Shown one piece after another: positions 7,780 to 15,803 of a stretch of DNA of 45,019 nt (its first letter is position 1; each line of letters begins with the position of its first letter). Under the pieces are notes generated by a model, which saw only the letters and a program-made list of their open reading frames with translations, made no database searches and was not told the DNA's origin. This stretch comes from CAZKKF01 sp964553285 (GTDB lineage: Bacteria > Patescibacteriota > Minisyncoccia > Phycocordibacterales > Zambryskibacteraceae). The DNA lies in NCBI GenBank assembly GCA_964553285.1, contig CAZKKF010000004.1, positions 1 through 45,019 on the forward strand, written 5' to 3'. A program made the position numbers and the translations under genes.

Positions 7780-8763
7780 ATGACGACCGAAAAAGGGGTG
7801 CTTGTATCCGGTATAAAGCCGACAGGGTATTTTCATATAGGCAACTATTTTGGCATGGTCAGGCAATTTGCATCCATGCAGGAGGAGTATGACAGCCGCT
7901 TTGCCATAGCGGACATGCATGCCCTTACCACTCTTCATGACCCTAAAAAGATGGGGGAGCTTACCAGGCACATGCTTGCCGCGGTGCTCGCTTCGGGCAT
8001 TGACCCGCAAAAGACTTCAATATATTTGCAGTCACAAATGCCGGAAGTAGCCGAGCTCTCCTGGATGTTTTCCTGCCTTACCACTATGCCGTACCTTTCC
8101 CGTGCGCATGCTTATAAGGATGCCGTGGCCAAAGACAAAGACATAAATGTCGGCACTTTCAATTATCCCTTGCTCATGGCAAGCGATATTCTCATAAACG
8201 ATGCCAGTGCCGTGCCGGTGGGGGCGGATCAAAAACAGCATTTGGAAATAGCCCAGGACACTGCGGAAAAGTTCAACCGGACATTTGGAGAAACTTTCAT
8301 CCGGCCGGAGCCCGTCATACTTGAGCCGGTGGGAACCATTCCGGGTACGGACGGCCAGAAGATGTCAAAGAGTTATGGCAACACTATAGAGATGTTTGCC
8401 GAGGATGAAGACATAGAAAAAGCGGTAATGGGAATCCCCACGGACTCAAAAGGAGTTGAAGAGCCGAAGGACGCAGACGCAGACAAAGTCTTTGCCTTGC
8501 ATAAGCTTTTTACTCCGGAAGATGCTTTGGTTGAGTTGAGAGTGCGTTATGAGGAGGGAGGCATAGGTTACAAGGAATCCAAAGAGATGCTGATAGAGAG
8601 CATGAAGCGAGTCATCGCCCCGATGAGAGAGAGCTACAAGGATTGGCTTGGACGGGAGGCGGATATGAAAGAGATTCTGGAAAAAGGCCTGGCCAATATT
8701 TATCCCGGTGTTGAGGAGAAGATGCGAGAGGTGAGGAAGAAAGTGGGATTGAGAAGCATATAA
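7780..8763 (+). CDS. trpS: Tryptophanyl-tRNA synthetase
   Basis: This 327-residue class I synthetase charges tRNA-Trp. The HIGH-type motif reads GYFHIGNYFG near the N-terminus, DASAVPVGADQKQH is the tryptophan-site region, and KMSKS (in GQKMSKSYGNTI) closes the active site; the helical C-terminal domain follows. The start at 7780 is chosen because an ATG at 7771 overlaps the -10 box. Length is typical of bacterial TrpRS (about 330). aspS follows 12 bp later. Confidence 0.95.
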   Translation: MTTEKGVLVSGIKPTGYFHIGNYFGMVRQFASMQEEYDSRFAIADMHALTTLHDPKKMGELTRHMLAAVLASGIDPQKTSIYLQSQMPEVAELSWMFSCLTTMPYLSRAHAYKDAVAKDKDINVGTFNYPLLMASDILINDASAVPVGADQKQHLEIAQDTAEKFNRTFGETFIRPEPVILEPVGTIPGTDGQKMSKSYGNTIEMFAEDEDIEKAVMGIPTDSKGVEEPKDADADKVFALHKLFTPEDALVELRVRYEEGGIGYKESKEMLIESMKRVIAPMRESYKDWLGREADMKEILEKGLANIYPGVEEKMREVRKKVGLRSI

Positions 8764-8775
8764 TATTAGTCAAAT

Positions 8776-10188
8776 ATGAAAAGAATTATCATAAAAGACC
8801 TGGGCGGCCGTAAGGGGGAGGAGGTGAAAATTGCCGGATGGGTGGATGTGCGTCGGGACCAGGGCAAGCTTATATTTTTGGATATACGAGATGCATCTGG
8901 CAAGGTGCAGACGGTGGTGCTTCCCGGATCGGAGGCAATGGATACAGCAAAAAGCTTGAGGCCTGAATGGGTGGTTGAAGTGCGCGGAAAAGTGAATGAG
9001 CGTCCGGAAAAAAACAGAACCGAGGGAGAGAATGGAGATATAGAAGTGGAAGTTTTGTCTGTATCTGTTTTGAACGAAGCGGAGACTCCTGCTTTTGATG
9101 TGGGAAGTGACGGGCGGGAGATAGGAGACGAGCACCGCCTCAAGTACCGCTATCTGGATTTGAGAAGGCCCAGAATGCAAAAAAACATCACCATGAGGCA
9201 TGGTGTAGCCAGGTTTGTTCGTGATTTTTTGGCCGGAGAAAACTTTTTGGAAATAGAGACGCCTTACCTTACCAAGTCTACCCCTGAGGGTGCGCGCGAT
9301 TATATCGTGCCTTCCAGAATCTATCCGGGCAATTTTTATGCTCTGCCGCAGTCTCCACAGCAATACAAACAGCTTCTGATGGCTTCCGGCTTTGAGAGAT
9401 ATTTCCAGATAGTGCGCTGTATGAGGGATGAAGATACCAGAGGAGACAGACAGCCGGAGTTTACCCAGGTTGATCTTGAAATGAGTTTTGTTACTCAAGA
9501 GGAGGTGATGGCTCTAAATGAGAAGCTTCTTATTGATATCGTAAGCAACCTTTATCCGGAAAAGAAAATACAGCAGGTGCCTTTTCCCAGGATTCCTTAC
9601 AGAGAAGCCATGGAAAAATATGGTAACGACAGGCCGGACTTGAGGGAAGACAAGGAAGACCCAAACCTTCTGGCATTTGCCTGGATAGTGGACTTCCCAT
9701 TCTTTGAAAAAAGCGAAGGTGCAGACAAAAAGAGCGAATGGACTTTTACCCATAATCCCTTCTCCGCCGCAAAGCCCGAGCATGAAGGAGATCTATCAGG
9801 CAAGCAAAATATAGAGAATATACTGGCTGCCCAATACGACATAACGCTAAACGGCTATGAAATAGGTGGAGGAAGTATCAGAAACCACAATCCGAAGCTT
9901 TTGCGCGCAGTTTTTGAAATATTGGGATATTCAGGCGATGAGATAGAAGGCAACTTTGGCCATATGCTCAAGGCTCTTTCTTCAGGTGCTCCGCCGCACG
10001 GCGGCATTGCCTGGGGCTTTGACCGCCTGATGATGATTTTGCAAAACGAGCAGAACATACGCGAGGTTATAGCGTTTCCCAAGACAGGCGAGGGCAAAGA
10101 CTTGATGATGGACTCGCCTTCGGCAGTGTCTGACAAGCAATTAAAAGAGCTTGGTATAAAAGTAGTTGGCGATCAGTTGAATCCGTAA
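8776..10188 (+). CDS. aspS: Aspartyl-tRNA synthetase lacking the GAD insertion domain
   Basis: This class II synthetase charges tRNA-Asp. The N-terminal OB-fold anticodon domain spans roughly 1-110. Class II motif 2 (RCMRDEDTRGDRQPEFTQVDLEMSF) and motif 3 (GGIAWGFDRLMMIL) are present, as is the bacterial-type QSPQQYKQLLM. Bacterial AspRS is usually about 590 residues because a GAD insertion sits before the WVVDFPLF motif; here YGNDRPDL runs almost directly into FAWIVDFPFF and the protein is 470 residues. A TATAAT at 8759-8764, over the trpS stop, lies 11 nt before the ATG and may be its own promoter. Confidence 0.93.
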   Translation: MKRIIIKDLGGRKGEEVKIAGWVDVRRDQGKLIFLDIRDASGKVQTVVLPGSEAMDTAKSLRPEWVVEVRGKVNERPEKNRTEGENGDIEVEVLSVSVLNEAETPAFDVGSDGREIGDEHRLKYRYLDLRRPRMQKNITMRHGVARFVRDFLAGENFLEIETPYLTKSTPEGARDYIVPSRIYPGNFYALPQSPQQYKQLLMASGFERYFQIVRCMRDEDTRGDRQPEFTQVDLEMSFVTQEEVMALNEKLLIDIVSNLYPEKKIQQVPFPRIPYREAMEKYGNDRPDLREDKEDPNLLAFAWIVDFPFFEKSEGADKKSEWTFTHNPFSAAKPEHEGDLSGKQNIENILAAQYDITLNGYEIGGGSIRNHNPKLLRAVFEILGYSGDEIEGNFGHMLKALSSGAPPHGGIAWGFDRLMMILQNEQNIREVIAFPKTGEGKDLMMDSPSAVSDKQLKELGIKVVGDQLNP

Positions 10189-10218
10189 ATACAAAAGCAC
10201 CTATAGATAGATTTTTAG

Positions 10219-10254
10219 TTCTTATATTCTCAAGAACATTAGAATAATATAGAA
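10219..10254 (+). promoter_or_regulatory. Promoter with overlapping imperfect palindrome (candidate operator)
   Basis: A -10-like TAGAAT (10250-10255) lies 6 nt before the ATG at 10262, with a weak -35 TTCTCA 17 bp upstream. The same DNA forms an imperfect palindrome: TTCTTATATTCT (10219-10230) against AGAATAATATAGAA (10241-10254). Winged-helix repressors often bind such repeats over their own promoter, so autoregulation by the downstream gene is a reasonable inference. Confidence 0.4.
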
Positions 10255-10261
10255 TAAGGGT

Positions 10262-10531
10262 ATGCAAAAATCGAGACAATTAGAAAGAATGGTGAAAGGG
10301 TTTGCAAATCACAGGAGGATCGAGATTTTGATATTGCTTCAAAAGACGGCAGAACTATCTGTCTTTGAAATTGCCGAAAAATTGTGCATAAACTACAAAA
10401 CAGCATCCGAACACATCAGGCGGCTGGCAATTGCCGGATTGGTACTGAAGCGCAACGATTCCAGCGCTGTTCGCCACGCCCTGTCTGCTCGCGGTAGACT
10501 TGTTCTCAAGTTCTTAAGAAGATTAGAATGA
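10262..10531 (+). CDS. Winged helix-turn-helix regulator, ArsR-like
   Basis: The 89-residue protein is a single winged-helix DNA-binding domain of the ArsR/MarR kind. FANHRRIEILILLQ (about 14-27) matches the first helices, VFEIAEKLCINYKTASEHIRRLAIAGLVLKR (about 34-64) is the helix-turn-helix with recognition helix, and the wing and last helix follow. No metal-binding CxC pattern of classical ArsR sensors is present. Its stop overlaps the next start by 4 bp (ATGA), so the two products are translationally coupled and probably act together. It appears to be expressed from a leaderless transcript. Confidence 0.75.
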   Translation: MQKSRQLERMVKGFANHRRIEILILLQKTAELSVFEIAEKLCINYKTASEHIRRLAIAGLVLKRNDSSAVRHALSARGRLVLKFLRRLE

Positions 10532-11292
10532 AACATCTGCTGCTTCCCAGAGAAAAATACGCTGAAGAGAGCAAAAAATACGGCCCGAGTCCTTTTACTT
10601 TTGAAATAGAAAGGGATGGGCAGGTCTTGTATTACTTCGGAGCAAATCACTCCCGTGATCCTAAAAATGTTCAGTATTCCAAGCTGAAAGAGTATTGGGA
10701 AGGGTTTTTGTACAAGACCAACGGCCAGAAGAGGATTGTTTTAATTGAAGGAGGTTTGCGCAGATTGCGTGAAGATGAAAAAAGCGCAATAGAAAGCGGT
10801 TCCGAAGGCGGCCTGGTAACCCTTTTGGTCCATAGAGCAGGCGTGGATATCTCTTCTCCGGATTTGGAAGATCAATTGCTTCCGGAGTTTGATCAAGAAA
10901 CAGCCATGCTCTATTGGTTTTTGTCCTGGGTTGATAACTGGCAGAAAAATGCCGAGCCAAAGCCTGATTTCAACAAAAGTGCAGAGATTTGGCGAGAAGA
11001 CAGGAGACAGCGAGCCGAGTGGAAAGATTGTGACATTTCCATAGACCGGCTAAAGAGCTTGTATAGAGAAATTATAGGCAAAGAATTCAGCGAATTTGAG
11101 ATCCATAATGATCTGATAAACCCCAACAAGACCGGAACTTTAATAAACGAATTCGCCAGAACCAAGAGTGACTTGCGGGATGAACACATTGTTTCAGAAA
11201 TAAAAAAGCATTGGAAAGAAGGCAAGAGCATATTTGCCGTCTTTGGGAGCGGGCATCTGATTATCCAAAGACCAGCACTTGAGGCTCTATAA
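10528..11292 (+). CDS. TraB/PrgY/GumN (TIKI)-like protein
   Basis: This 254-residue cytosolic protein (no signal or membrane segment) resembles the TraB/PrgY/GumN superfamily, thought to be metal-dependent and related to TIKI proteases. The hallmarks are a GxxH near the N-terminus (GANHS, 38-41), a following acidic strand (VLIEGG, Glu74), an RDEH segment (217-220) and a second GxxH near the C-terminus (VFGSGH, 240-243). Family members act in pheromone shutdown or are uncharacterised. It is co-translated with a winged-helix regulator. The call is by motif only; overall similarity seems low. Confidence 0.5.
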   Translation: MKHLLLPREKYAEESKKYGPSPFTFEIERDGQVLYYFGANHSRDPKNVQYSKLKEYWEGFLYKTNGQKRIVLIEGGLRRLREDEKSAIESGSEGGLVTLLVHRAGVDISSPDLEDQLLPEFDQETAMLYWFLSWVDNWQKNAEPKPDFNKSAEIWREDRRQRAEWKDCDISIDRLKSLYREIIGKEFSEFEIHNDLINPNKTGTLINEFARTKSDLRDEHIVSEIKKHWKEGKSIFAVFGSGHLIIQRPALEAL

Positions 11293-11310
11293 AATAGGCT
11301 CAAAAAGAGG

Positions 11311-11316
11311 TATAAT
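11311..11316 (+). promoter_or_regulatory. -10 element of scpA (leaderless arrangement)
   Basis: A perfect TATAAT ends 6 nt before the GTG start at 11323, placing the likely transcription start at the start codon. Confidence 0.6.
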
Positions 11317-11322
11317 CGGAGC

Positions 11323-12099
11323 GTGGAAAAAGGCCAGTTTGAAGTCAAAACGGAAGTATTTGAAGGGCCGATAGAGCTTCTCTATGAGCTTGTAGAAAAA
11401 AAGAAACTCCATGTGAGCGATGTTACCATTGCATCCGTTGCCGATGATTTTATAAAATTTGTCAAAGAGCACGATGAGTTTCCCATGGAAGAGGTTTCAA
11501 ACTTTGTGCTGGTGGCCGCAACGCTTCTGCTGATAAAATCCAAAGCCCTTTTGCCGTCTCTTTCCCTGACGGAAGAAGAGGAGGAAAGGGTGCATGATCT
11601 TGAGGTTCAGCTTGAGCTATACAGGCAGATGAAGGCCAAAGCAAAGACAGTCTCTTCTCTTTTTGGGAAAAAGCCCCTCCTTCTTTTGCAGGAGAGAAAG
11701 AAGTCCGCCAGAGTGGTGTTTTCACCGCATAAATCAATCACCCAAAACTCCGTATATATGGCGGCGCAGACGATGCTTGAAAAGATACCCAAGGCGCAAA
11801 ATATCGCCAAAGCCACTGTGCGGGCGGTTATCAGTCTTCAGGAGATGATAAGCAATCTGGCGGAGCGGGTGGAAAAGGCCATGACCATGCCCTTTGGAGA
11901 TTTCACCCGAAGCCGCGGAGCGGCAGTGAAGGGAAACGTGCACAAGGTGAGCAGGGAAGGGAAGGTGGAGGTGATAGTGGGTTTTTTGGCCTTGCTTGAA
12001 CTTGTGAAGAGAGGCATGGTATCCGCCGAACAAAAAGAAGGCGGACATGATATCCTTGTTGAGTCTCTTTCCGTAGAAACACCCCGCATGGGAGCATAA
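11323..12099 (+). CDS. scpA: Segregation and condensation protein A
   Basis: The 258-residue protein is ScpA, the kleisin that links SMC heads and ScpB in the bacterial condensin complex. The N-terminal region has the family pattern FEGPIELLYELVEKKKLHVSDV, followed by helical SNFVLVAATLLLIKSKALLP and an acidic linker; the C-terminal winged helix binds the SMC head. The start is GTG, chosen because it follows a -10 box by 6 nt and the N-terminal family motif begins shortly after. It starts the run scpA-scpB-carboxypeptidase-mraY-ftsW. Confidence 0.92.
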   Translation: MEKGQFEVKTEVFEGPIELLYELVEKKKLHVSDVTIASVADDFIKFVKEHDEFPMEEVSNFVLVAATLLLIKSKALLPSLSLTEEEEERVHDLEVQLELYRQMKAKAKTVSSLFGKKPLLLLQERKKSARVVFSPHKSITQNSVYMAAQTMLEKIPKAQNIAKATVRAVISLQEMISNLAERVEKAMTMPFGDFTRSRGAAVKGNVHKVSREGKVEVIVGFLALLELVKRGMVSAEQKEGGHDILVESLSVETPRMGA

Positions 12100-12107
12100 A
12101 AAACGCC

Positions 12108-12638
12108 ATGGAATTGATACAAAAAATAGAAGCCATACTTTTTTACAGAGGAGAGGCCATGAAGATGAAAGATCTGGCCTCTGTTCTCGGCGAAAAGCCG
12201 GAAGCGGTTAAGGAGGCGGTGGAGAGGCTCGGAGAGGCTCTTTCTGGTAGAGGGGTGGTGTTGATACGCACCGAAGACGAAGTCTCTCTTGCCTGCCATC
12301 CCGATGCTTCTGCCGTAATAGAAGCCATGGAAAAGAAAGAGCGCGAAACAGAGCTCGGTAAAGCTTCTTTGGAGACTCTGGCAGTCGTACTCTACAATGC
12401 GCCGGTAGCGCGCCGAGACATAGATTTTATAAGAGGGGTGCAATCGCAGTATATTTTGCGGCTGCTTACCGCCCGCGGGCTTGTGGAAAAGGAAGAGAAG
12501 TCAGGGGCCTACTTTTATTCTCCAAGCCTCGAACTCCTTGCGCACCTCGGTGTGGCCAGAAGGGAAGATTTGCCGGATTTTGATAGTATTAGGCAGAAAG
12601 TTGCCGATGCGGTTGAAAGCCAGCCGGAAGAAGAATAA
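12108..12638 (+). CDS. scpB: Segregation and condensation protein B
   Basis: The 176-residue protein is ScpB, the two-winged-helix partner that dimerises and clamps ScpA in the SMC complex. It starts with the typical ELIQKIEAILFYRGEAMKMKDLA and contains LETLAVVLYNAPVARRDIDFIRGVQS, the second winged helix. It lies 8 bp after scpA. The C-terminus is short and acidic. The gene order with scpA makes the identification firm. Confidence 0.92.
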   Translation: MELIQKIEAILFYRGEAMKMKDLASVLGEKPEAVKEAVERLGEALSGRGVVLIRTEDEVSLACHPDASAVIEAMEKKERETELGKASLETLAVVLYNAPVARRDIDFIRGVQSQYILRLLTARGLVEKEEKSGAYFYSPSLELLAHLGVARREDLPDFDSIRQKVADAVESQPEEE

Positions 12639-12643
12639 ACGAA

Positions 12644-13597
12644 ATGACAGAAAATCAAAACAGTACGGAAAATTATTTTGCCTCATCAGACAACAAGCCC
12701 ATTGTAGCCATGGGAATACTCCTTGGCTTGCTTTTCGTGTTGTGGCTCATCTCTTCCATATTTTCAGATCAGGGCAAGTATCTGACGCCTCATGAGTTTG
12801 CGGACAATGCGCACATTTTTGAATCTTTGGAAATAAATGCCTCAAGTGCCATTGTGTATGACATTCTTCGTGGAGAATTTTTGTTTGAAAAAGCCGCCGA
12901 TGAAGTAATGCCTCTCGCTTCAATCACTAAAGTCATGACCGCTTTGGTTGCAAGGGAGATTGGCGGAAAAGAAAAAGCTATCATCACCAGGGAAGCGATA
13001 TACATGGAAGGGGACAGCGGGCTTTTGCTCGGCGAGACATGGGACATATCTTCTCTTATGGATTTTAATCTCCTCACTTCTTCAAACGATGGCACGAGGG
13101 CTGTGGCAAGCGCTCTGGGAGCCTTTATAGGCGATACCGAAAGTCTGCCTCCGGAGGAATATTTTATCCAGAGGATGAACACAAGAGCGGCGGAAATCGG
13201 GCTTGATTCCATGCGTTTCTACAATGATACGGGCCTTGATTTGAGTTATGATACTGCAGGGGCGTTTGGATCGGCGAGAGATCTGGCCAAGCTCTTCGCT
13301 TTCATTCTTGAAAACGACGATGGGCTTCTATCCGCTACCCGCTACGAAGAGGTTCGCCTGTCTTCGGAGCAAATGGCCCATCTGGCGCGCAACACTAATC
13401 GTCTTGCCGCTTCTCTACCTAGCCTCATAGGAGGCAAGACGGGCTTTACCGATCTGTCCGGCGGCAACCTGGCAGTGGTGTTTGATGCCGGTATCCAGCG
13501 GCCGGTAGTGGTAGTGGTGCTCGGCTCCGGAGCCGATACCAGGTTTGACGATGTGGCTCTGCTGGTCGAAAAAACGCTTGAATATATAAAACAATGA
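12644..13597 (+). CDS. D-alanyl-D-alanine carboxypeptidase (peptidase S11 family)
   Basis: This 317-residue penicillin-binding protein trims the terminal D-Ala from peptidoglycan stems or otherwise processes them outside the membrane. A single N-terminal membrane anchor lies at about 19-40. All three active-site motifs are visible: SITK (93-96), SSN (147-149) and KTG (266-268). The C-terminal domain found in PBP5 is absent. It sits between scpB and mraY and overlaps mraY by 4 bp, which ties it to wall synthesis. Class is clear, exact substrate is not. Confidence 0.88.
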   Translation: MTENQNSTENYFASSDNKPIVAMGILLGLLFVLWLISSIFSDQGKYLTPHEFADNAHIFESLEINASSAIVYDILRGEFLFEKAADEVMPLASITKVMTALVAREIGGKEKAIITREAIYMEGDSGLLLGETWDISSLMDFNLLTSSNDGTRAVASALGAFIGDTESLPPEEYFIQRMNTRAAEIGLDSMRFYNDTGLDLSYDTAGAFGSARDLAKLFAFILENDDGLLSATRYEEVRLSSEQMAHLARNTNRLAASLPSLIGGKTGFTDLSGGNLAVVFDAGIQRPVVVVVLGSGADTRFDDVALLVEKTLEYIKQ

Positions 13598-14667
13598 TAG
13601 ACGACATAGTAAAAATTTTTATTCCGGCCGTATCCACTTTCATTATCGGCATATGCATAGCTCCGATAGTCTCCGGTTTTTTGTATAAATATAAATTTTG
13701 GAAAAAGAAAGCCGGCAAAATAACCCCTGACGGCAAAGAAGCCGTGATATTCAAATCAATACACGAGCAAAAAGAGGTTGGCACGCCGCGTATGGGAGGA
13801 GTGATTATCTGGGCTTCGGCGGCTATCACCATGCTTGGCATATGGGTACTGGCATACCTTACCGGCGATGATATTTTTATAAAACTCGATCTCATCTCCA
13901 GAAACCAGACCTGGATTCCGCTCTCAATACTTCTCCTGGGTGCTTTTGTCGGACTGATAGACGACTATCTGGAAATACGCGGCGGGGGAGGAAACTATGC
14001 GGGCGGCCTGTCTTTGCGAAAAAGGCTCTTTCTTGTGGCCGCCGCAGGCCTCTTTTGCGGCTTCTGGTTTTACGAAAAGCTCGAAGTGTCCTCAATCGGC
14101 ATGCCGGGGCTGGTTGGCAACCTGGAGTTGGGGTGGCTTATAATACCGCTTTTTGCTTTGGTAATGATGGCTGTCTATTCGGGCGGAGTGATAGACGGCA
14201 TTGACGGACTTTCGGGCGGCATATTTGCGGCCACATTTGCCGCATACGCGGGCATCGCTTTTTACCAGCAGCAGATAGACCTCGCTTCTTTCTGCCTGGT
14301 GGTCGTGGGCGGCATACTGGCGTTTCTTTGGTTCAATATTCCTCCGGCGAGATTTTATATGTCCGAGACCGGCAGCATGGCCCTTACCATGACACTGACC
14401 GTAGTTGCTTTCATGACGGATACCCTTGGCAACGGATACGGGCTCTTGGTGCTTCCCGTGATAGCATTGCCACTCGTCATTACTTCCGGTTCTGTGGTGA
14501 TACAACTGCTGTCAAAGAAGTTCAGGGGAAAAAAAGTATTTCTGGTCGCTCCGGTGCACCACCATTTTGAGGCCATAGGCTGGCCGGCTTACAAGGTGAC
14601 TATGCGGTATTGGATTGTGGGTATTATTTGTGCCATTCTTGGCGTAGTGCTTGCATTGGTAGGATGA
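13594..14667 (+). CDS. mraY: Phospho-N-acetylmuramoyl-pentapeptide transferase
   Basis: The 357-residue multi-spanning membrane protein is MraY, which transfers phospho-MurNAc-pentapeptide to undecaprenyl phosphate to make lipid I. Conserved motifs are IDDYLE, GGVIDGIDGLSGG, FNIPPARFYMSETGSMAL and the histidine loop PVHHHFEAIGW. Its start overlaps the preceding stop (ATGA) and ftsW begins 1 bp after its stop, so translation is coupled along the operon. Confidence 0.95.
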   Translation: MIDDIVKIFIPAVSTFIIGICIAPIVSGFLYKYKFWKKKAGKITPDGKEAVIFKSIHEQKEVGTPRMGGVIIWASAAITMLGIWVLAYLTGDDIFIKLDLISRNQTWIPLSILLLGAFVGLIDDYLEIRGGGGNYAGGLSLRKRLFLVAAAGLFCGFWFYEKLEVSSIGMPGLVGNLELGWLIIPLFALVMMAVYSGGVIDGIDGLSGGIFAATFAAYAGIAFYQQQIDLASFCLVVVGGILAFLWFNIPPARFYMSETGSMALTMTLTVVAFMTDTLGNGYGLLVLPVIALPLVITSGSVVIQLLSKKFRGKKVFLVAPVHHHFEAIGWPAYKVTMRYWIVGIICAILGVVLALVG

Positions 14668-14668
14668 T

Positions 14669-15772
14669 ATGAAAAAGAGCATAGACCGCCGACTTTTGTT
14701 GATAATAATAATCCTGACTGTCGGCGGGTTTTTTATTTTTTCCTCGGCTTCTCTGGGATTGCTTGCCAAGGATAGCGTCAAATACTCAAACGTTATTTTT
14801 TCACAAACTTTCTTCGGAGTTTTTCTCGGCACAGTTGCGGCCATTGCTCTCTCGCGCACGTCCTATGAAAAGTTTAGAAACTGGGCTTTGTGGTTTTTTC
14901 TCGGCTCACTGCTTCTTTGCCTGTGCGTTTTTATACCCGGCCTCGGCATGACCCACAACGGCGCCACAAGATGGATAGTAATATTCGGCCAGTCATTCCA
15001 GCCTTCCGAATTGCTCAAGATCTCTTCGGTTATGATGCTTGCGGCCTGGATATCCGCCATAAAAGATAAAGTAAAAACCTTCAAATACGGCACCCTGCCC
15101 TTGATGGTAGTTATTGCGCTGTGCGGCATAGTGCTTCTCGCTCAGCCTGACACGGATACTTTCGTTATCATCGTTGCCGCTTTGGGGGCAATATATTTGG
15201 TGGGGCAGGGGAGGTGGAGGGATATCGCCGTCTTAGCTCTTATCGGCATATTGGGCATATCGGTACTTGCCGCAACGAGGCCTTATATAAAGAACAGACT
15301 TGCAACCTTTATCAACCCCTCGGCAAACAGTCTGGGGGCGGGTTTCCAGATTCAGCAATCGCTCATAGCCGTGGGTTCTGGAGGGCTTTATGGAAGGGGT
15401 TTCGGGCAAAGTATTCAGAAGTTTACATACTTGCCGGAGCCCATAGGAGACTCTGTGTTTGCTGTGGCCGCAGAAGAGTTCGGTTTTGTCGGAGCCTCGG
15501 CAATCGTTCTTGCTTTTGTGGCCTTTGGCGTACAGGGACTTAAAGTGGCTTCCAGAGTGGAAGATGTCTTTGGCAAACTGCTTGCGGTTGGCATAGTGGT
15601 ACTTGTTATGGCCCAGGCTTTTGTAAACATAGGTTCAATGATAGGCCTGGTGCCGCTTGCCGGAGTGCCACTGCCTTTTATCAGCCACGGCGGCACGGCT
15701 CTCTGCGCCTTGCTTGCCCAAATGGGTATTCTTTTGTCCATTTCAAGAAATGCCTCCAAAAAGGTAAAATAG
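14669..15772 (+). CDS. ftsW: SEDS-family peptidoglycan glycosyltransferase FtsW
   Basis: This 367-residue protein with about ten membrane segments belongs to the SEDS family, polymerases of glycan strands. It has the characteristic PEPIGDSVFAVAAEEFGFVG extracellular loop and PLPFISHGGTAL near the C-terminus. Position between mraY and murG favours FtsW (septal) over RodA. Its usual partner, a class B PBP, is encoded far away at 37634-39346 on the other strand, and another at the window's right edge. Confidence 0.92.
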   Translation: MKKSIDRRLLLIIIILTVGGFFIFSSASLGLLAKDSVKYSNVIFSQTFFGVFLGTVAAIALSRTSYEKFRNWALWFFLGSLLLCLCVFIPGLGMTHNGATRWIVIFGQSFQPSELLKISSVMMLAAWISAIKDKVKTFKYGTLPLMVVIALCGIVLLAQPDTDTFVIIVAALGAIYLVGQGRWRDIAVLALIGILGISVLAATRPYIKNRLATFINPSANSLGAGFQIQQSLIAVGSGGLYGRGFGQSIQKFTYLPEPIGDSVFAVAAEEFGFVGASAIVLAFVAFGVQGLKVASRVEDVFGKLLAVGIVVLVMAQAFVNIGSMIGLVPLAGVPLPFISHGGTALCALLAQMGILLSISRNASKKVK

Positions 15773-15788
15773 CCCTGGGCGGATAATG

Positions 15789-15794
15789 TATAAT
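15789..15794 (+). promoter_or_regulatory. -10 element upstream of murG
   Basis: TATAAT lies 9 nt before the ATG at 15804, giving murG a possible own transcript with a leader of only about 2 nt. It lies in the 31-bp gap after ftsW. Confidence 0.5.
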
Positions 15795-15803
15795 GCTAGA
15801 GAT

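Noticed and set aside
10529..14667. UGA recoding to glycine, as in Gracilibacteria/SR1
   Set aside because: UGA is a plausible stop at the ends of several genes (regulator, D,D-carboxypeptidase, mraY), and no essential gene needs it read through.
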